From NCBI RefSeq assembly GCF_015905305.1, contig NZ_JADZLQ010000001.1, positions 642,589 through 706,588 on the forward strand: a stretch of DNA of 64,000 bases. The letters are read 5' to 3'. Positions 1 to 8,693 of the stretch are shown here, piece by piece (the stretch's first letter is position 1; every line of letters starts with the position of its first letter). A program made the position numbers and the translations under genes. The notes beneath the pieces were generated by a model. It was not told the origin of the DNA and ran no database searches. It saw nothing but the letters and a program-made list of their open reading frames with translations. This DNA is from Pinirhizobacter soli. GTDB lineage: Bacteria; Pseudomonadota; Gammaproteobacteria; Xanthomonadales; Rhodanobacteraceae.

Positions 1-224
1 GGCCGCTCGGGGGTATTGCGGGTGGTGAACGACTGGCGGATACCGGCGAATTTGAGGTCCAGCCGGGCCACCAGCACGTCACCATCGCGCTCGATCACGC
101 TGGCGGCGTCACACCAGCCGAAGCGCTTTGGGTATGCTTCGACATCGTTTACCAGGTCGAACATCTGCGCTGGCGTATAAGGCACCAGCGCGCTGCGGCG
201 GATTTCGGTCACGGAACCACGCAT
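1..224 (-). CDS. ratA: RatA-family START-like protein, partial
   Basis: Only the N-terminal part is inside the window; it reads right to left from ATG at 224 and runs off the left edge. The translation contains RRSALVPYTPAQMFDLVNDV and ends near FTTRNTPER, which matches the start of the RatA/YfjG family (polyketide cyclase/START fold, also called Coq10-like ubiquinone-binding protein). E. coli RatA has been described as interfering with 70S ribosome assembly, and related proteins bind ubiquinone. It is divergent from smpB with 58 bp between the starts, the conserved ratA-smpB arrangement of gammaproteobacteria. The C-terminal half is not visible. Confidence 0.85.
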   Translation of the reverse strand, partial: MRGSVTEIRRSALVPYTPAQMFDLVNDVEAYPKRFGWCDAASVIERDGDVLVARLDLKFAGIRQSFTTRNTPER

Positions 225-282
225 CCTTTTGGGAGCGGCCCAAGGCCTGCCCCACCATGAAAGAACACCGATTTTAGCGAAG

Positions 283-774
283 ATGGCCAAGCAAAAAGAC
301 AAGGACAAGGCAGCCGGGGGCACGATCGCCCTGAACAAGCGCGCCCGTCACGAATACCACATCGACTCCCGCCACGAGGCAGGCATCGCCCTGCAAGGCT
401 GGGAACTGAAGGCGCTGCGCGCCGGCCGCATCAACTTCACCGACAGCTATGCGGTGGTATTGGGCCGCGAGCTGTTCCTGGTCGGCACCTCCATCCCACC
501 GTTGATCCAGGCCTCCAGCCACGTCATCGCCGAGGACCGCCGCACGCGCAAGCTGCTGCTGCACCGCGCCGAGATCGACACCCTGATGGGGTTCGTCGAG
601 CGCAAGGGCTACACCCTGGTGCCCACCGCCATGTACTGGAAGGGCAACAAGGTGAAGGTGGAGATCGGCGTGGCCCGCGGCAAGCAGGAACACGACAAGC
701 GCGCCTCGGAGAAGGAGCGCGAGTGGAAGGTGGACAAGCAGCGCGTGATGCGTGCGCACAACCGCATGGGCTAA
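283..774 (+). CDS. smpB: SsrA-binding protein SmpB
   Basis: SmpB binds tmRNA and delivers it to stalled ribosomes, mimicking the missing anticodon arm in trans-translation. The 163-residue product shows the family core: NKRARHEYHI near the N-terminus, GIALQGWELKALRAGRINF, and a basic tail (KRASEKEREWKVDKQRVMR) that enters the mRNA channel. The open frame extends upstream to 229, but the family begins at MAKQKDKDK, so ATG at 283 is preferred. It lies about 100 bp upstream of ssrA, its RNA partner, in the same orientation. Confidence 0.97.
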   Translation: MAKQKDKDKAAGGTIALNKRARHEYHIDSRHEAGIALQGWELKALRAGRINFTDSYAVVLGRELFLVGTSIPPLIQASSHVIAEDRRTRKLLLHRAEIDTLMGFVERKGYTLVPTAMYWKGNKVKVEIGVARGKQEHDKRASEKEREWKVDKQRVMRAHNRMG

Positions 775-815
775 CGGCCCGTTCCGCGACTAGCTGAACG
801 GAGCTGCGGCGGCGC

Positions 816-845
816 TTGGGTAAACACGCCGCGGCCCTATATACT
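816..845 (+). promoter_or_regulatory. Probable sigma-70 promoter of ssrA
   Basis: A TTGGGT box (816-821) and a TATACT box (840-845) are separated by 18 bp, just upstream of the mature tmRNA 5' end at 871. The distance leaves a short 5' leader that would be trimmed by processing. This is a motif-based call without experimental support. Confidence 0.5.
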
Positions 846-870
846 GGCAACGGCTTTCAAAGCTTTCCCC

Positions 871-1258
<388 letters not shown>

Positions 1259-1271
1259 CGTTAAGTCAAAA

Positions 1272-1299
1272 CCCCTTGCTCATCGCAAGGGGTTTTTTC
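1272..1299 (+). terminator. Rho-independent terminator of ssrA
   Basis: Perfect 8-bp stem CCCCTTGC/GCAAGGGG (1272-1279 with 1285-1292), five-base loop, followed by a run of six T. It begins 14 bp after the CCA end of tmRNA. Confidence 0.9.
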
Positions 1300-1328
1300 T
1301 TGCATGGCGTTCGTGACTTTACGCACTC

Positions 1329-1733
1329 ATGCACCAGAGGGAACTTTTTCCCGACCGGGAAGCCGTCCGCGCAAGATGGGACCAGGCATGTGCAGAACTG
1401 CTTCGGGCGTGCCGGCAACAGCGCGACTGCCAAGACGACGCCGCCGGAGCTTTTGAAACTTGGGTCTTCTCCGCCCAACCCACGATCGCCTATCTCGTGA
1501 TCGAGGCGGACGGCGCGGCCTCTTGGGCATTGGGCGACACGCCGCTGCTCGAGCCCATTGAGAAACCACATTTTAAGTTGACCGGCGACAGGTTGACCGT
1601 CTTCTCGGATGGCGACGAGCGATCCTTTCCCGTGCCTACGGAGCGAATGGCATCCCTGCAGGCTTTGCGGCGCCGGGGCGTCGTCCTGGGTGGAGCCCAG
1701 CCAATGCGACCCCTGGTACGTCGCATGTACTGA
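1329..1733 (+). CDS. Hypothetical protein, 134 aa
   Basis: No family recognised. The frame starts MHQRELFPDREAVRARWDQ, has an amphipathic helix with paired Cys residues (ACAELLRACRQQRDCQDD), then a strand-rich segment (TIAYLVIEADGAASWALGD) and a basic C-terminus. Composition resembles a small soluble globular protein and no signal peptide is visible. It follows the ssrA terminator by 30 bp, so it needs its own promoter, which I do not see clearly. A longer overlapping frame on the other strand (163 codons) is poorer in protein-like composition. The position just downstream of tmRNA is a common site for accessory genes. Confidence 0.5.
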   Translation: MHQRELFPDREAVRARWDQACAELLRACRQQRDCQDDAAGAFETWVFSAQPTIAYLVIEADGAASWALGDTPLLEPIEKPHFKLTGDRLTVFSDGDERSFPVPTERMASLQALRRRGVVLGGAQPMRPLVRRMY

Positions 1734-1816
1734 TTCCACTGTCTTTTCTCCGCGCAACCTTTCCGGCCCGTAGGCGCACTCACCTGTTCTACCGCGGGAG
1801 CCGGCCGGTACCCGAT

Positions 1817-2959
1817 ATGAAGGTCAAGTTTGCCCATCAGCTGCGTGCGATTGCCGCGCTGTCGGTCGTTTTTTACCACTACTGGGGCATCTTTTTTTCG
1901 CCTGCCGTGCGCGCGATCATCGGCGTGCCGGCAAGCTTTGTACCGGTAAAACCCTGGTACACGCAGCTCGTCATGTCGCCTGGACAGGGCGGGCTTCTCT
2001 ACGGCGTTTTCGGCGTCGGCGTTTTCTTCCTCATAAGCGGGTTTGTCATACCCATTAGCCTGCGGAACATTTCGACGGGCGCCTTCCTGGTGAGGCGGTT
2101 CTTTCGCATCTACCCCGTCTATTGGTTCTGCCTGCTGATAAGCCTTTCCATGTACTTCATCTGTTCCTGGTATTGGCACACGCCTTTGTCGGACAGGATC
2201 AGCTTGAAGTACCTGCTGGAGACCCTGCCACTGCTGCACAGCGTGACGGGCATCCCTTCCCTGGATTTCGTCTGTTGGTCGCTGGCCGTGGAAGTGAAGT
2301 TCTACGTGATCTTCGCGCTGGTATTGCTGGTCGGCGGAAGGAGCGCCCATAAAGTGCTCGCGCTATCGATCGGCTTTCTGATCCTGTGCTGCCTGGCGGC
2401 TTTCCTTGCCGCGCATGGCTCGAACCCGGCATCCATGATGTCGCTGCTGACGTCGGACATGAAGTTCATGACCTTCATGTTCCTGGGCTGCCTGTTCTAC
2501 TACGTCCTGTATGACGAGCTCTCAGTGCCGGCCGCGCTGGGCTACGGAGCCATCATCTACGTCCTGTTCCTGATGATCACCTCGTCGTACGAGGGCAGCA
2601 TCGGTGGACCGCTTGCGAGGAATTACACCTACGCGCTGGTTCTATTTTCCATGTGCTATGTGCTCAGGAACAGGTTCCGGAACAACAGGGTCCTGGATTT
2701 CGTGGCGGACATCAGCTTCCCGCTATACCTGCTTCACTCGACGATCGGATATGTCGTCATGTCCATCCTGATCGACCAAGGTGTTTGGTTTACGCTCGCC
2801 TGGGTCATCAGTCTTGGCCTGGTCCTTCTTGTCGCATTCGGTGTCCATAGGTACGTCGAAGTTCCCGTCAACGCTTTTGGAAAGAAGGTATCGAACCTCG
2901 CGGGAAGGTCGCCCAAGCCAGTGCAGAGGGACACTCTTTCACTCGAAGGCTCGCCCTGA
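1817..2959 (+). CDS. Acyltransferase 3 family membrane protein
   Basis: Integral membrane O-acyltransferase of the OafA/YrhL group, which transfers acyl groups to surface polysaccharides or other exported glycoconjugates. The 380-residue product begins MKVKFAHQLRAIAALSVVFY and shows the family RxxAAL...VVFYH signature with a conserved His, about ten hydrophobic segments, and a WSLAVEVKFY block equivalent to the conserved SLxxExxFY motif. There is no C-terminal SGNH domain. Its acceptor substrate cannot be read from the sequence. No glycan cluster surrounds it; the next genes are an ATP-grasp ligase and a flavin monooxygenase on the same strand with a 113-bp gap. Confidence 0.9.
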   Translation: MKVKFAHQLRAIAALSVVFYHYWGIFFSPAVRAIIGVPASFVPVKPWYTQLVMSPGQGGLLYGVFGVGVFFLISGFVIPISLRNISTGAFLVRRFFRIYPVYWFCLLISLSMYFICSWYWHTPLSDRISLKYLLETLPLLHSVTGIPSLDFVCWSLAVEVKFYVIFALVLLVGGRSAHKVLALSIGFLILCCLAAFLAAHGSNPASMMSLLTSDMKFMTFMFLGCLFYYVLYDELSVPAALGYGAIIYVLFLMITSSYEGSIGGPLARNYTYALVLFSMCYVLRNRFRNNRVLDFVADISFPLYLLHSTIGYVVMSILIDQGVWFTLAWVISLGLVLLVAFGVHRYVEVPVNAFGKKVSNLAGRSPKPVQRDTLSLEGSP

Positions 2960-3072
2960 TGCCAGGCACCGAACGCGCTGCAGGCGGACGTCCAGACGTC
3001 CGCCCGATCTTGCGGCTTGACACGCAAGGCGACCCATGTGAACCATGCCGGACCCCACCCCCGGATTTCGTC

Positions 3073-4005
3073 ATGCCCGCCCGTCCACCGCTCGCCATCG
3101 TCTACGAGCACCCTGAGTGGTTCAAGCCACTCTTCGCCACGCTTGATCGGCGCGGCATCCCCTACCGCGCCATCCGATTCGAAGACCACCTGTTCGACCT
3201 CGCCGACCGCACGCCGCCGGCGCCGGTGATCTTCAGCCGGCTGGCCATGAGCTCGTTCCTGCGCCAGGACGAACACCCCATCTTCTATGCGCAGGCGCTT
3301 TACGCGCATTGGGAATTGAATGGCGCCCGGGTGATCAACGGCACCCGCGCGCTCAGCGTGGATGCTTCCAAAGCCCGGCAGATGGCGGTGATCCAGGCCC
3401 AGGGCTTGAGCATTCCCGCCACGCGCGTGGTCCATCGCCGGGCGGACCTGGAAGCGGCGGCCCAGGGGCTGCGGTTCCCGGTGATCGTGAAGGTGAACAT
3501 CGGCGGTTCGGGCAGCGGCGTGGTTCGCTACGACACGCCGGACGAGCTTCGTGCGGCGGTCCTTGCCGGCACCACGCCGACGGGCATCGACGGCGTTTGC
3601 CTGGTGCAGGAATATGTGCCGGCACGCAATGCTCAGGCAGTGCGCATGGAAACGCTCGACGGCAAGTTCCTTTATGCCATTGCGCTGAACACCGACGGCG
3701 GCACCTTCGACCTGTGCCCAGCGGACTTCTGCCTGGTCGACAAGCCGACGGTAAGCGCGGTTGAATTCAAGCCCGATGCCGAAACCATCCGCGAAACCGA
3801 AGCCATCGCCCGCGCATCGAACATGGACATCGGCGGCATCGAGTTCATGGTGGACGACCGTGACGGCACGCGCCGCTATTACGACATCAACGGCCTGTCG
3901 AATTTCGTCGCCGATCCGCTGAACGTGCTGGGCTGGGACCCTCACGAGCAGCTTGCCGACTACCTGCAACAGGCCATCCACACGTACCAGGGGAAAGCCG
4001 CATGA
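3073..4005 (+). CDS. ATP-grasp (RimK-like) ligase
   Basis: Predicted ATP-dependent carboxylate-amine ligase of 310 residues. Visible ATP-grasp elements are RFPVIVKVNIGGSGSGVVRY (the glycine-rich ATP loop), VCLVQEYVP (linker between ATP-grasp subdomains), and the metal-site block IGGIEFMVDD...YYDINGLSNF near the C-terminus. The open frame begins at 2959, but the first 38 residues look non-native; ATG at 3073 (MPARPPLAIVYEHPEWF) is preferred. The stop overlaps the next gene by an ATGA junction, implying translational coupling to the flavin monooxygenase. Substrate is unknown; peptide-bond or amino-acid ligation is the family norm. Confidence 0.85.
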   Translation: MPARPPLAIVYEHPEWFKPLFATLDRRGIPYRAIRFEDHLFDLADRTPPAPVIFSRLAMSSFLRQDEHPIFYAQALYAHWELNGARVINGTRALSVDASKARQMAVIQAQGLSIPATRVVHRRADLEAAAQGLRFPVIVKVNIGGSGSGVVRYDTPDELRAAVLAGTTPTGIDGVCLVQEYVPARNAQAVRMETLDGKFLYAIALNTDGGTFDLCPADFCLVDKPTVSAVEFKPDAETIRETEAIARASNMDIGGIEFMVDDRDGTRRYYDINGLSNFVADPLNVLGWDPHEQLADYLQQAIHTYQGKAA

Positions 4006-5024
4006 AGTACGGATTCTGGGCGCCGGTCTTCGGCGGCTGGCTGCGCAATGTGCGCGACGAAAACATGGAAGCCAGCTGGGACTACTTCAGTCGGCTTTGC
4101 CGTCGCGCCGAGGAGATCGGTTACGACCTCACGCTGATCGCCGAGCTCAACCTCAACGACATCAAGGGCGTCAAGGAGCCCGCCATGGACGCCTGGTCGA
4201 GCGCCGCGGCGCTGGCCGCCGTCACCAAGCGGCTTGAAATCATGGTGGCGGTGCGTCCGAACTTCCATCACCCGGCGCTGTTCGCCAAGGCCGCGGCCAA
4301 TATCGACAACATCTCCAACGGCCGCCTGGCGCTGAACGTGGTTTCGTCGTGGTGGGCCGATGAAGCCACCCAGTATGGCCTGCAGTTCGACCAGCACGAC
4401 GATCGCTATGGCCGCACGGCCGAATGGCTGACGGTGGTCGATGGCTTGTGGTCGCAAACGCCCTTCAACCACCAGGGCGAGCGTTACCAGCTTACCGACG
4501 CCATCTGCGAGCCGAAGCCGAAGTCATCGCCACGGCCCACGATCTACGCCGGCGGCGAATCGGAAGCGGCGAAGAACCTCATCGCCAGCCGCTGCGACGC
4601 GTATGTGATGCACGGCGACGAACCTGAAGTGATCGCCGAGAAGATCGCCGACATGCGCGCGCGCCGCGAGAAAACCGGCCTGCCACCGATGATCTACGGC
4701 ATGGCCGCCTACGCCGTCGTCCGCGACAGCGAGAAGGAAGCCCTGGCTGAAGTCGAACGCATCACCACGCTCGACCCGGATGCCCCGGGCTTCGCCAATT
4801 TCGACCAGTGGCTGTCGGGGACCCAGCTCGAGCGCGAGCTGAAGATCCGCGAGTATTCAGTGTCCAACCGCGGCCTTCGACCAGGCCTGGTCGGCACCGC
4901 GGCGCAGGTGCGCGATCGCATCAAGGCCTTTGAAGATGCCGGGCTTCACCTCCTGCTGCTGCAGATGAGCCCGCAGCTGGAAGAAATGGAGCGCTTTGCC
5001 GCCGAGGTGATACGCAGGCACTGA
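4002..5024 (+). CDS. LLM-class flavin-dependent monooxygenase
   Basis: Member of the luciferase-like (bacterial luciferase/SsuD/SfnG) fold, a TIM barrel that uses reduced FMN and O2. The 340-residue product starts MKYGFWAPVFGGWLRNV; recognisable parts are AVRPNFHHPALFAKAAANID and NGRLALNVVSSWWADEATQY, typical of the alkanesulfonate/dimethylsulfone monooxygenase branch. It requires a separate flavin reductase, which is not encoded nearby. The start codon overlaps the stop of the ATP-grasp gene, so the two probably act in one pathway. The exact substrate is not determinable from sequence. Confidence 0.9.
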   Translation: MKYGFWAPVFGGWLRNVRDENMEASWDYFSRLCRRAEEIGYDLTLIAELNLNDIKGVKEPAMDAWSSAAALAAVTKRLEIMVAVRPNFHHPALFAKAAANIDNISNGRLALNVVSSWWADEATQYGLQFDQHDDRYGRTAEWLTVVDGLWSQTPFNHQGERYQLTDAICEPKPKSSPRPTIYAGGESEAAKNLIASRCDAYVMHGDEPEVIAEKIADMRARREKTGLPPMIYGMAAYAVVRDSEKEALAEVERITTLDPDAPGFANFDQWLSGTQLERELKIREYSVSNRGLRPGLVGTAAQVRDRIKAFEDAGLHLLLLQMSPQLEEMERFAAEVIRRH

Positions 5025-5036
5025 ACTACGGAAGGT

Positions 5037-5606
5037 TCAGACCTTCCTGTAGCGGAAGCACTCCTTCACGTGGTCGTTGACCATGCCGGTGGCCTGCATC
5101 CAGGCATAGACGATGACGGGGCCGACAAACTTGTAGCCCCGTTGTTTCAGCGCCTTGGACATGGCCACCGAATTTTCGGTCTGCGCCGGCACCTGGGCCG
5201 TTGATGTCCAGCCGTTGCGAAGCGGCTTGCCCCCGGCGATGCCCCAGGTGAATTCGGCAAAATCCTCGCCCGCTTCCTGCATGTCGAGGAAGGCCCGTGC
5301 ATTGCCCACGGTGGCGGCGATCTTCGAGGCCGAGCGGATGATGCCGGCGTTGGCCATCAGGCGGTTTACGTCGCGCTTGCCGTAACGGACGATCTTTTCC
5401 GGGTCGAATCCGTCGAAGGCCTCGCGGAACGCGTCGCGCTTGTGCAGGATGGTCTTCCACGACAACCCTGCCTGGAAACCGTCCAGGACCAGCTTCTCCC
5501 AGAGCGAGCGGCTGTCGTGGATGGGCACGCCCCATTCGGTGTCGTGGTAGTGGCACATCTTTGGATCGATACCCGCCCACGCACAGCGAACGACTTCCTT
5601 AGCCAT
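5037..5606 (-). CDS. tag: DNA-3-methyladenine glycosylase I
   Basis: Base-excision repair glycosylase that removes 3-methyladenine from alkylated DNA. The 189-residue protein contains the Tag hallmarks: RCAWAGIDPKMCHYHDTEWG (zinc Cys/His plus the WxG region), the SWKTILHKR helix, and FVGPVIVYAWMQATGMVNDH near the C-terminus with the second zinc His/Cys group. The frame extends to 5648, but ATG at 5606 (MAKEVVRCAWAG) fits the family. It ends 12 bp from the monooxygenase stop (convergent) and is divergent from the cupredoxin operon. Confidence 0.95.
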   Translation of the reverse strand: MAKEVVRCAWAGIDPKMCHYHDTEWGVPIHDSRSLWEKLVLDGFQAGLSWKTILHKRDAFREAFDGFDPEKIVRYGKRDVNRLMANAGIIRSASKIAATVGNARAFLDMQEAGEDFAEFTWGIAGGKPLRNGWTSTAQVPAQTENSVAMSKALKQRGYKFVGPVIVYAWMQATGMVNDHVKECFRYRKV

Positions 5607-5705
5607 GGCTTCCCAAATCCCCACACCGATATCGGCAATGGCTTGCATTGTAGTGCCTCGGCCCAGCTACCATGAGGGCGCTTTCCAAGGGGATGCGAGA
5701 ACGGC

Positions 5706-6356
5706 ATGCGCAGGGCATACCAAACACTGGCGGGGCTCGTCATGGGCCTGGCTGCCAACGCTTACGGAAGCACCCTGGTGGTGCACGTGGATGATGGGCA
5801 CGGGCGTCCGGCCGATAGCGCGGTGGTCACGCTTCAGTCTCCCGGTGGCGATGCGGCCGCGGCCGTGCCCGCAACGGCCACGCACACCATCGACCAGCGC
5901 AACGAGACCTTCATACCTTACGTGGAGGTCATGCGACCCGGCGAACAGGTGGTCTTCCGCAATTCGGACAACACCCGCCACCAGGTGTATTCGTTCTCCG
6001 AGCTCAAGCGGTTTGAATACGTGCTGCGCCCGGGCACCAGTTCCCCGCCGCTGACCATCGAGGGCAGCGGCATCATCGCCGTGGGCTGCAATATTCACGA
6101 TGAGATGATCACCTACCTGTTCGTCACCAGCGCACCGGCGCGCGTGACAGGCAAGGACGGCAACGCGCAATTCGAGGGCCTTGCGCCCGGCAACTACCAA
6201 CTGCGCGTCTGGCACCCGCAGCTCAAGCCCGGCGACCAGGGCGCCCGGCTGGAAGCGGTCGTCGCGGAGGGCAGTCCCGCCGCACCGCTGAATGTCCACC
6301 TGACCTTGCTCCCGGATCCGCGGGCCAGCATGGACCGCGAGCACATGGGGTACTGA
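5706..6356 (+). CDS. Periplasmic cupredoxin-domain protein
   Basis: Exported blue-copper-like protein, often annotated as a methylamine utilization protein in Xanthomonadales. Residues 1-21 form a signal peptide ending at AYG. A plastocyanin-like fold follows, with candidate type-1 copper ligands H92 (RHQVYSF), C128, H131 and M134 (GCNIHDEMITY). The remaining C-terminal part (about 150-216) looks like a carboxypeptidase-regulatory/beta-sandwich domain (GNAQFEGLAPGNYQLRVWHP). It is the first gene of a tight operon with an EAL phosphodiesterase 6 bp downstream and a barrel protein. Electron transfer or redox sensing upstream of c-di-GMP signalling is an inference from this coupling. Confidence 0.82.
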   Translation: MRRAYQTLAGLVMGLAANAYGSTLVVHVDDGHGRPADSAVVTLQSPGGDAAAAVPATATHTIDQRNETFIPYVEVMRPGEQVVFRNSDNTRHQVYSFSELKRFEYVLRPGTSSPPLTIEGSGIIAVGCNIHDEMITYLFVTSAPARVTGKDGNAQFEGLAPGNYQLRVWHPQLKPGDQGARLEAVVAEGSPAAPLNVHLTLLPDPRASMDREHMGY

Positions 6357-6362
6357 CCGGCC

Positions 6363-8693
6363 ATGCCACACCTGGGCTTCCGCCTGCGGGTTGCGCTCTT
6401 CTTCGTCGCGACCATCATCGCCGTGCAGGCGCTGACGGCGGGCCTCGGCTATGAGGTAGCGCGCCGCGAGCTGGTACGCCAGGGCGGCACCCAGCTGGAA
6501 GCGAACTCCAACGCCTTCGTGGCGCAGATGGACGACATCGCGACAAGGGTGGCCTCGTCGGTCCAGGTGCTCTCGCAAGACTACGGGCTGCGCTCGGCCA
6601 TTGGCGAGCAGGACCACGGCACGGTGCTGTCGATCCTGCGCAACCATGGCCGCCGGGTCGGCGCCACGCGCATGCAGCTGGTGGGATTGGACGGCAAGGT
6701 CCAGGCCGACACGGCGCATCCCGGAGCGGCCGCCGCGCCGTTTGCCAGACCCACCCTGTTGCAAGGCGCCTTCGATGGCCGCAAGGCAGCGGTCGTGGCG
6801 GAGGACGGCGCGGTGTTCTGGCAGGTGATCGTGCCCATCTATGCCCCGCAACCGGCCGGCCTGGTCGTGGCCAGCGTTCCCATCGACGACAAGCTGCTGT
6901 CGCATATGCAGGAGCTCTCCACCCTGCCCCGCGACGTGGAAATGATGACGCGGCCAGCGGGCAAACCGTGGTCGGTGGTGGCCCACGGCGGAGGCGAGGC
7001 GCGGCTGCCTCCCGGGTTCTTCGCCGGCAACGACCATTTCCCGGATGCACCCGTGCTTGCCCAGTCCGGCGGACGCGAATACCTGGTGCTGGCGCGCAGT
7101 TTTCCCCAGGCAGCGGGCGATCCGGAGGTTGCCGCCGTGCTTGGCTATTCGCTGGACGAAGCCTTGCGCCCGTATCGTTCGGTATGGCTTACCTGGGCCG
7201 GGCTGCTGGTGCTGGGCCTGGTACTGGGAGTGCTCGGCTCGCTCTTGATCGCCCGCAGTGTTTCCAGGCCCGTGGAGGCACTGGCCGCCGCGGCCCGTCG
7301 AATCGAAGCGGGCGATTACCGGGCGCCAGAGGGCATACGGCGCAATGACGAGATCGGCCAGCTCGCCACCAGTTTCCAGGCCATGACCGCGGCCATCGGC
7401 CAGCGCGAGGAGCGCATTCGCGAGCAGGCGCTGCACGATGCGGTGACCGGGCTTCCCAACCGGGTGGCCAGCCAGGCGGCGATCGACCGCCCCCGCGCCA
7501 CCTCCGAGGCGACCCTGGTGATGCTTGGCATTACCCGCCTTCCGGACATCATCAAGACCGTGGGCCATGCCCTGGGCGACCGGCTGATGCATGACGCAGG
7601 CCGCCGCCTGTCGGACCTGGCCGGATCGCGTTTCGTCGGGCGCGTGTCCGATACGCAGTTCGTGCTGTGGCTTCCCGATGCCGGCCGTACCCGTGCCACG
7701 GAGCTTGCCTCGCGCCTGCTCGATGCCCTGGGCCGACCCTTCGTCGAAGGCGACTTCAGCATCGACATGGGGCCGGCCATCGGCATCGCCTGTGCCCCGG
7801 GGGACGGTGAAGACGCCGCCACCTTGCTGCGCCATGCGGAGGTCGCCCAGTTCGCCGCGGCAGGGTCCGCGCGCGGCCTGGCGTTCTACGATGCCGCCAC
7901 CGACCCGCACCGCCCCGATCGTCTGTCGCTGATGGGCGACCTGCGCGAAGCGATCGACCAGGGCCAGCTCGCCCTGCACTACCAGCCGAAGCTGGACCTT
8001 GCCAGCGGACGCGTCATGGCGGCCGAAGCACTGATCCGCTGGCAGCACCCGCGGCGCGGCCTGGTGCCACCGGACGCCTTCATCGGCGTAGCGGAGGAAA
8101 CCGGCAACATCGGCCGCCTGACCCGCTGGGTGATCAACGACGCCCTGGCCCGCGCCCGAGCGTGGACCGACGCGGGGCATCCCATCAACATCGCGGTGAA
8201 CCTTTCCGCGCGCGACCTGGAAGACCCCGACCTCACCCGCCGCATCGGCGACCTTACGGCCCTGCACGGCGTGCCCACGTCGATCCTCACCCTGGAGGTC
8301 ACCGAAAGCGCCGTGATAGCCGATCCCGCCCGCGCCCTTCAGGAACTGCGTCGGCTTGCCGATCTAGGGTTCAAGATCGCCGTGGATGACTTCGGCGTCG
8401 GCCAATCCTCCTTCGCGTACCTCCGCCAGATGCCTATCCACGAACTGAAGATCGACAAGACCTTCATCCGCAACGTAGCCCACGACGAGGGCGACCGCGT
8501 GGTGGTGAGGTCAATCGTGGACTTGAGCCATCGGCTGGGCCTGCGCGTCACCGCCGAAGGCGCCGAAGACTCAGCCGCACTGGACTACCTGCGTGAAGTC
8601 GGCTGCGACTGCGCCCAAGGCTTTCACATCGCCGCTGCCATGCCGGCCCCGGCCTTCGCCGAACGCTTCCTGGTCGACGGCTCGACGGCATGA
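6363..8693 (+). CDS. Membrane EAL phosphodiesterase with HAMP and decayed GGDEF domain
   Basis: Predicted c-di-GMP phosphodiesterase of 776 residues. Order: transmembrane helix about 8-28, periplasmic sensor to about 270, second helix about 273-297 (WAGLLVLGLVLGVLGSLLIA), HAMP to about 355, GGDEF-fold about 365-530, EAL about 540-770. The GGDEF signature is replaced by VSDTQF near residue 427, so it should not make c-di-GMP. The EAL site looks intact: EALIRW near 553, NLSARDLED, LEVTES, AVDDFGVGQSS, a Lys in LKIDKTFI, and VTAEGAED. It sits between a cupredoxin and an outer-membrane protein and overlaps the latter's start, suggesting one envelope-sensing unit. Confidence 0.92.
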   Translation: MPHLGFRLRVALFFVATIIAVQALTAGLGYEVARRELVRQGGTQLEANSNAFVAQMDDIATRVASSVQVLSQDYGLRSAIGEQDHGTVLSILRNHGRRVGATRMQLVGLDGKVQADTAHPGAAAAPFARPTLLQGAFDGRKAAVVAEDGAVFWQVIVPIYAPQPAGLVVASVPIDDKLLSHMQELSTLPRDVEMMTRPAGKPWSVVAHGGGEARLPPGFFAGNDHFPDAPVLAQSGGREYLVLARSFPQAAGDPEVAAVLGYSLDEALRPYRSVWLTWAGLLVLGLVLGVLGSLLIARSVSRPVEALAAAARRIEAGDYRAPEGIRRNDEIGQLATSFQAMTAAIGQREERIREQALHDAVTGLPNRVASQAAIDRPRATSEATLVMLGITRLPDIIKTVGHALGDRLMHDAGRRLSDLAGSRFVGRVSDTQFVLWLPDAGRTRATELASRLLDALGRPFVEGDFSIDMGPAIGIACAPGDGEDAATLLRHAEVAQFAAAGSARGLAFYDAATDPHRPDRLSLMGDLREAIDQGQLALHYQPKLDLASGRVMAAEALIRWQHPRRGLVPPDAFIGVAEETGNIGRLTRWVINDALARARAWTDAGHPINIAVNLSARDLEDPDLTRRIGDLTALHGVPTSILTLEVTESAVIADPARALQELRRLADLGFKIAVDDFGVGQSSFAYLRQMPIHELKIDKTFIRNVAHDEGDRVVVRSIVDLSHRLGLRVTAEGAEDSAALDYLREVGCDCAQGFHIAAAMPAPAFAERFLVDGSTA

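Noticed and set aside
1266..1757. 163-codon minus-strand frame over the 134-aa gene
   Set aside because: Begins and ends in the terminator and intergenic sequence and is less protein-like than the plus-strand frame.
5667..8267. 866-codon open frame antisense to the EAL gene
   Set aside because: Shadow of high-GC third positions; composition rich in His/Gln/Arg/Gly and no domain, while the opposite strand has intact EAL motifs.
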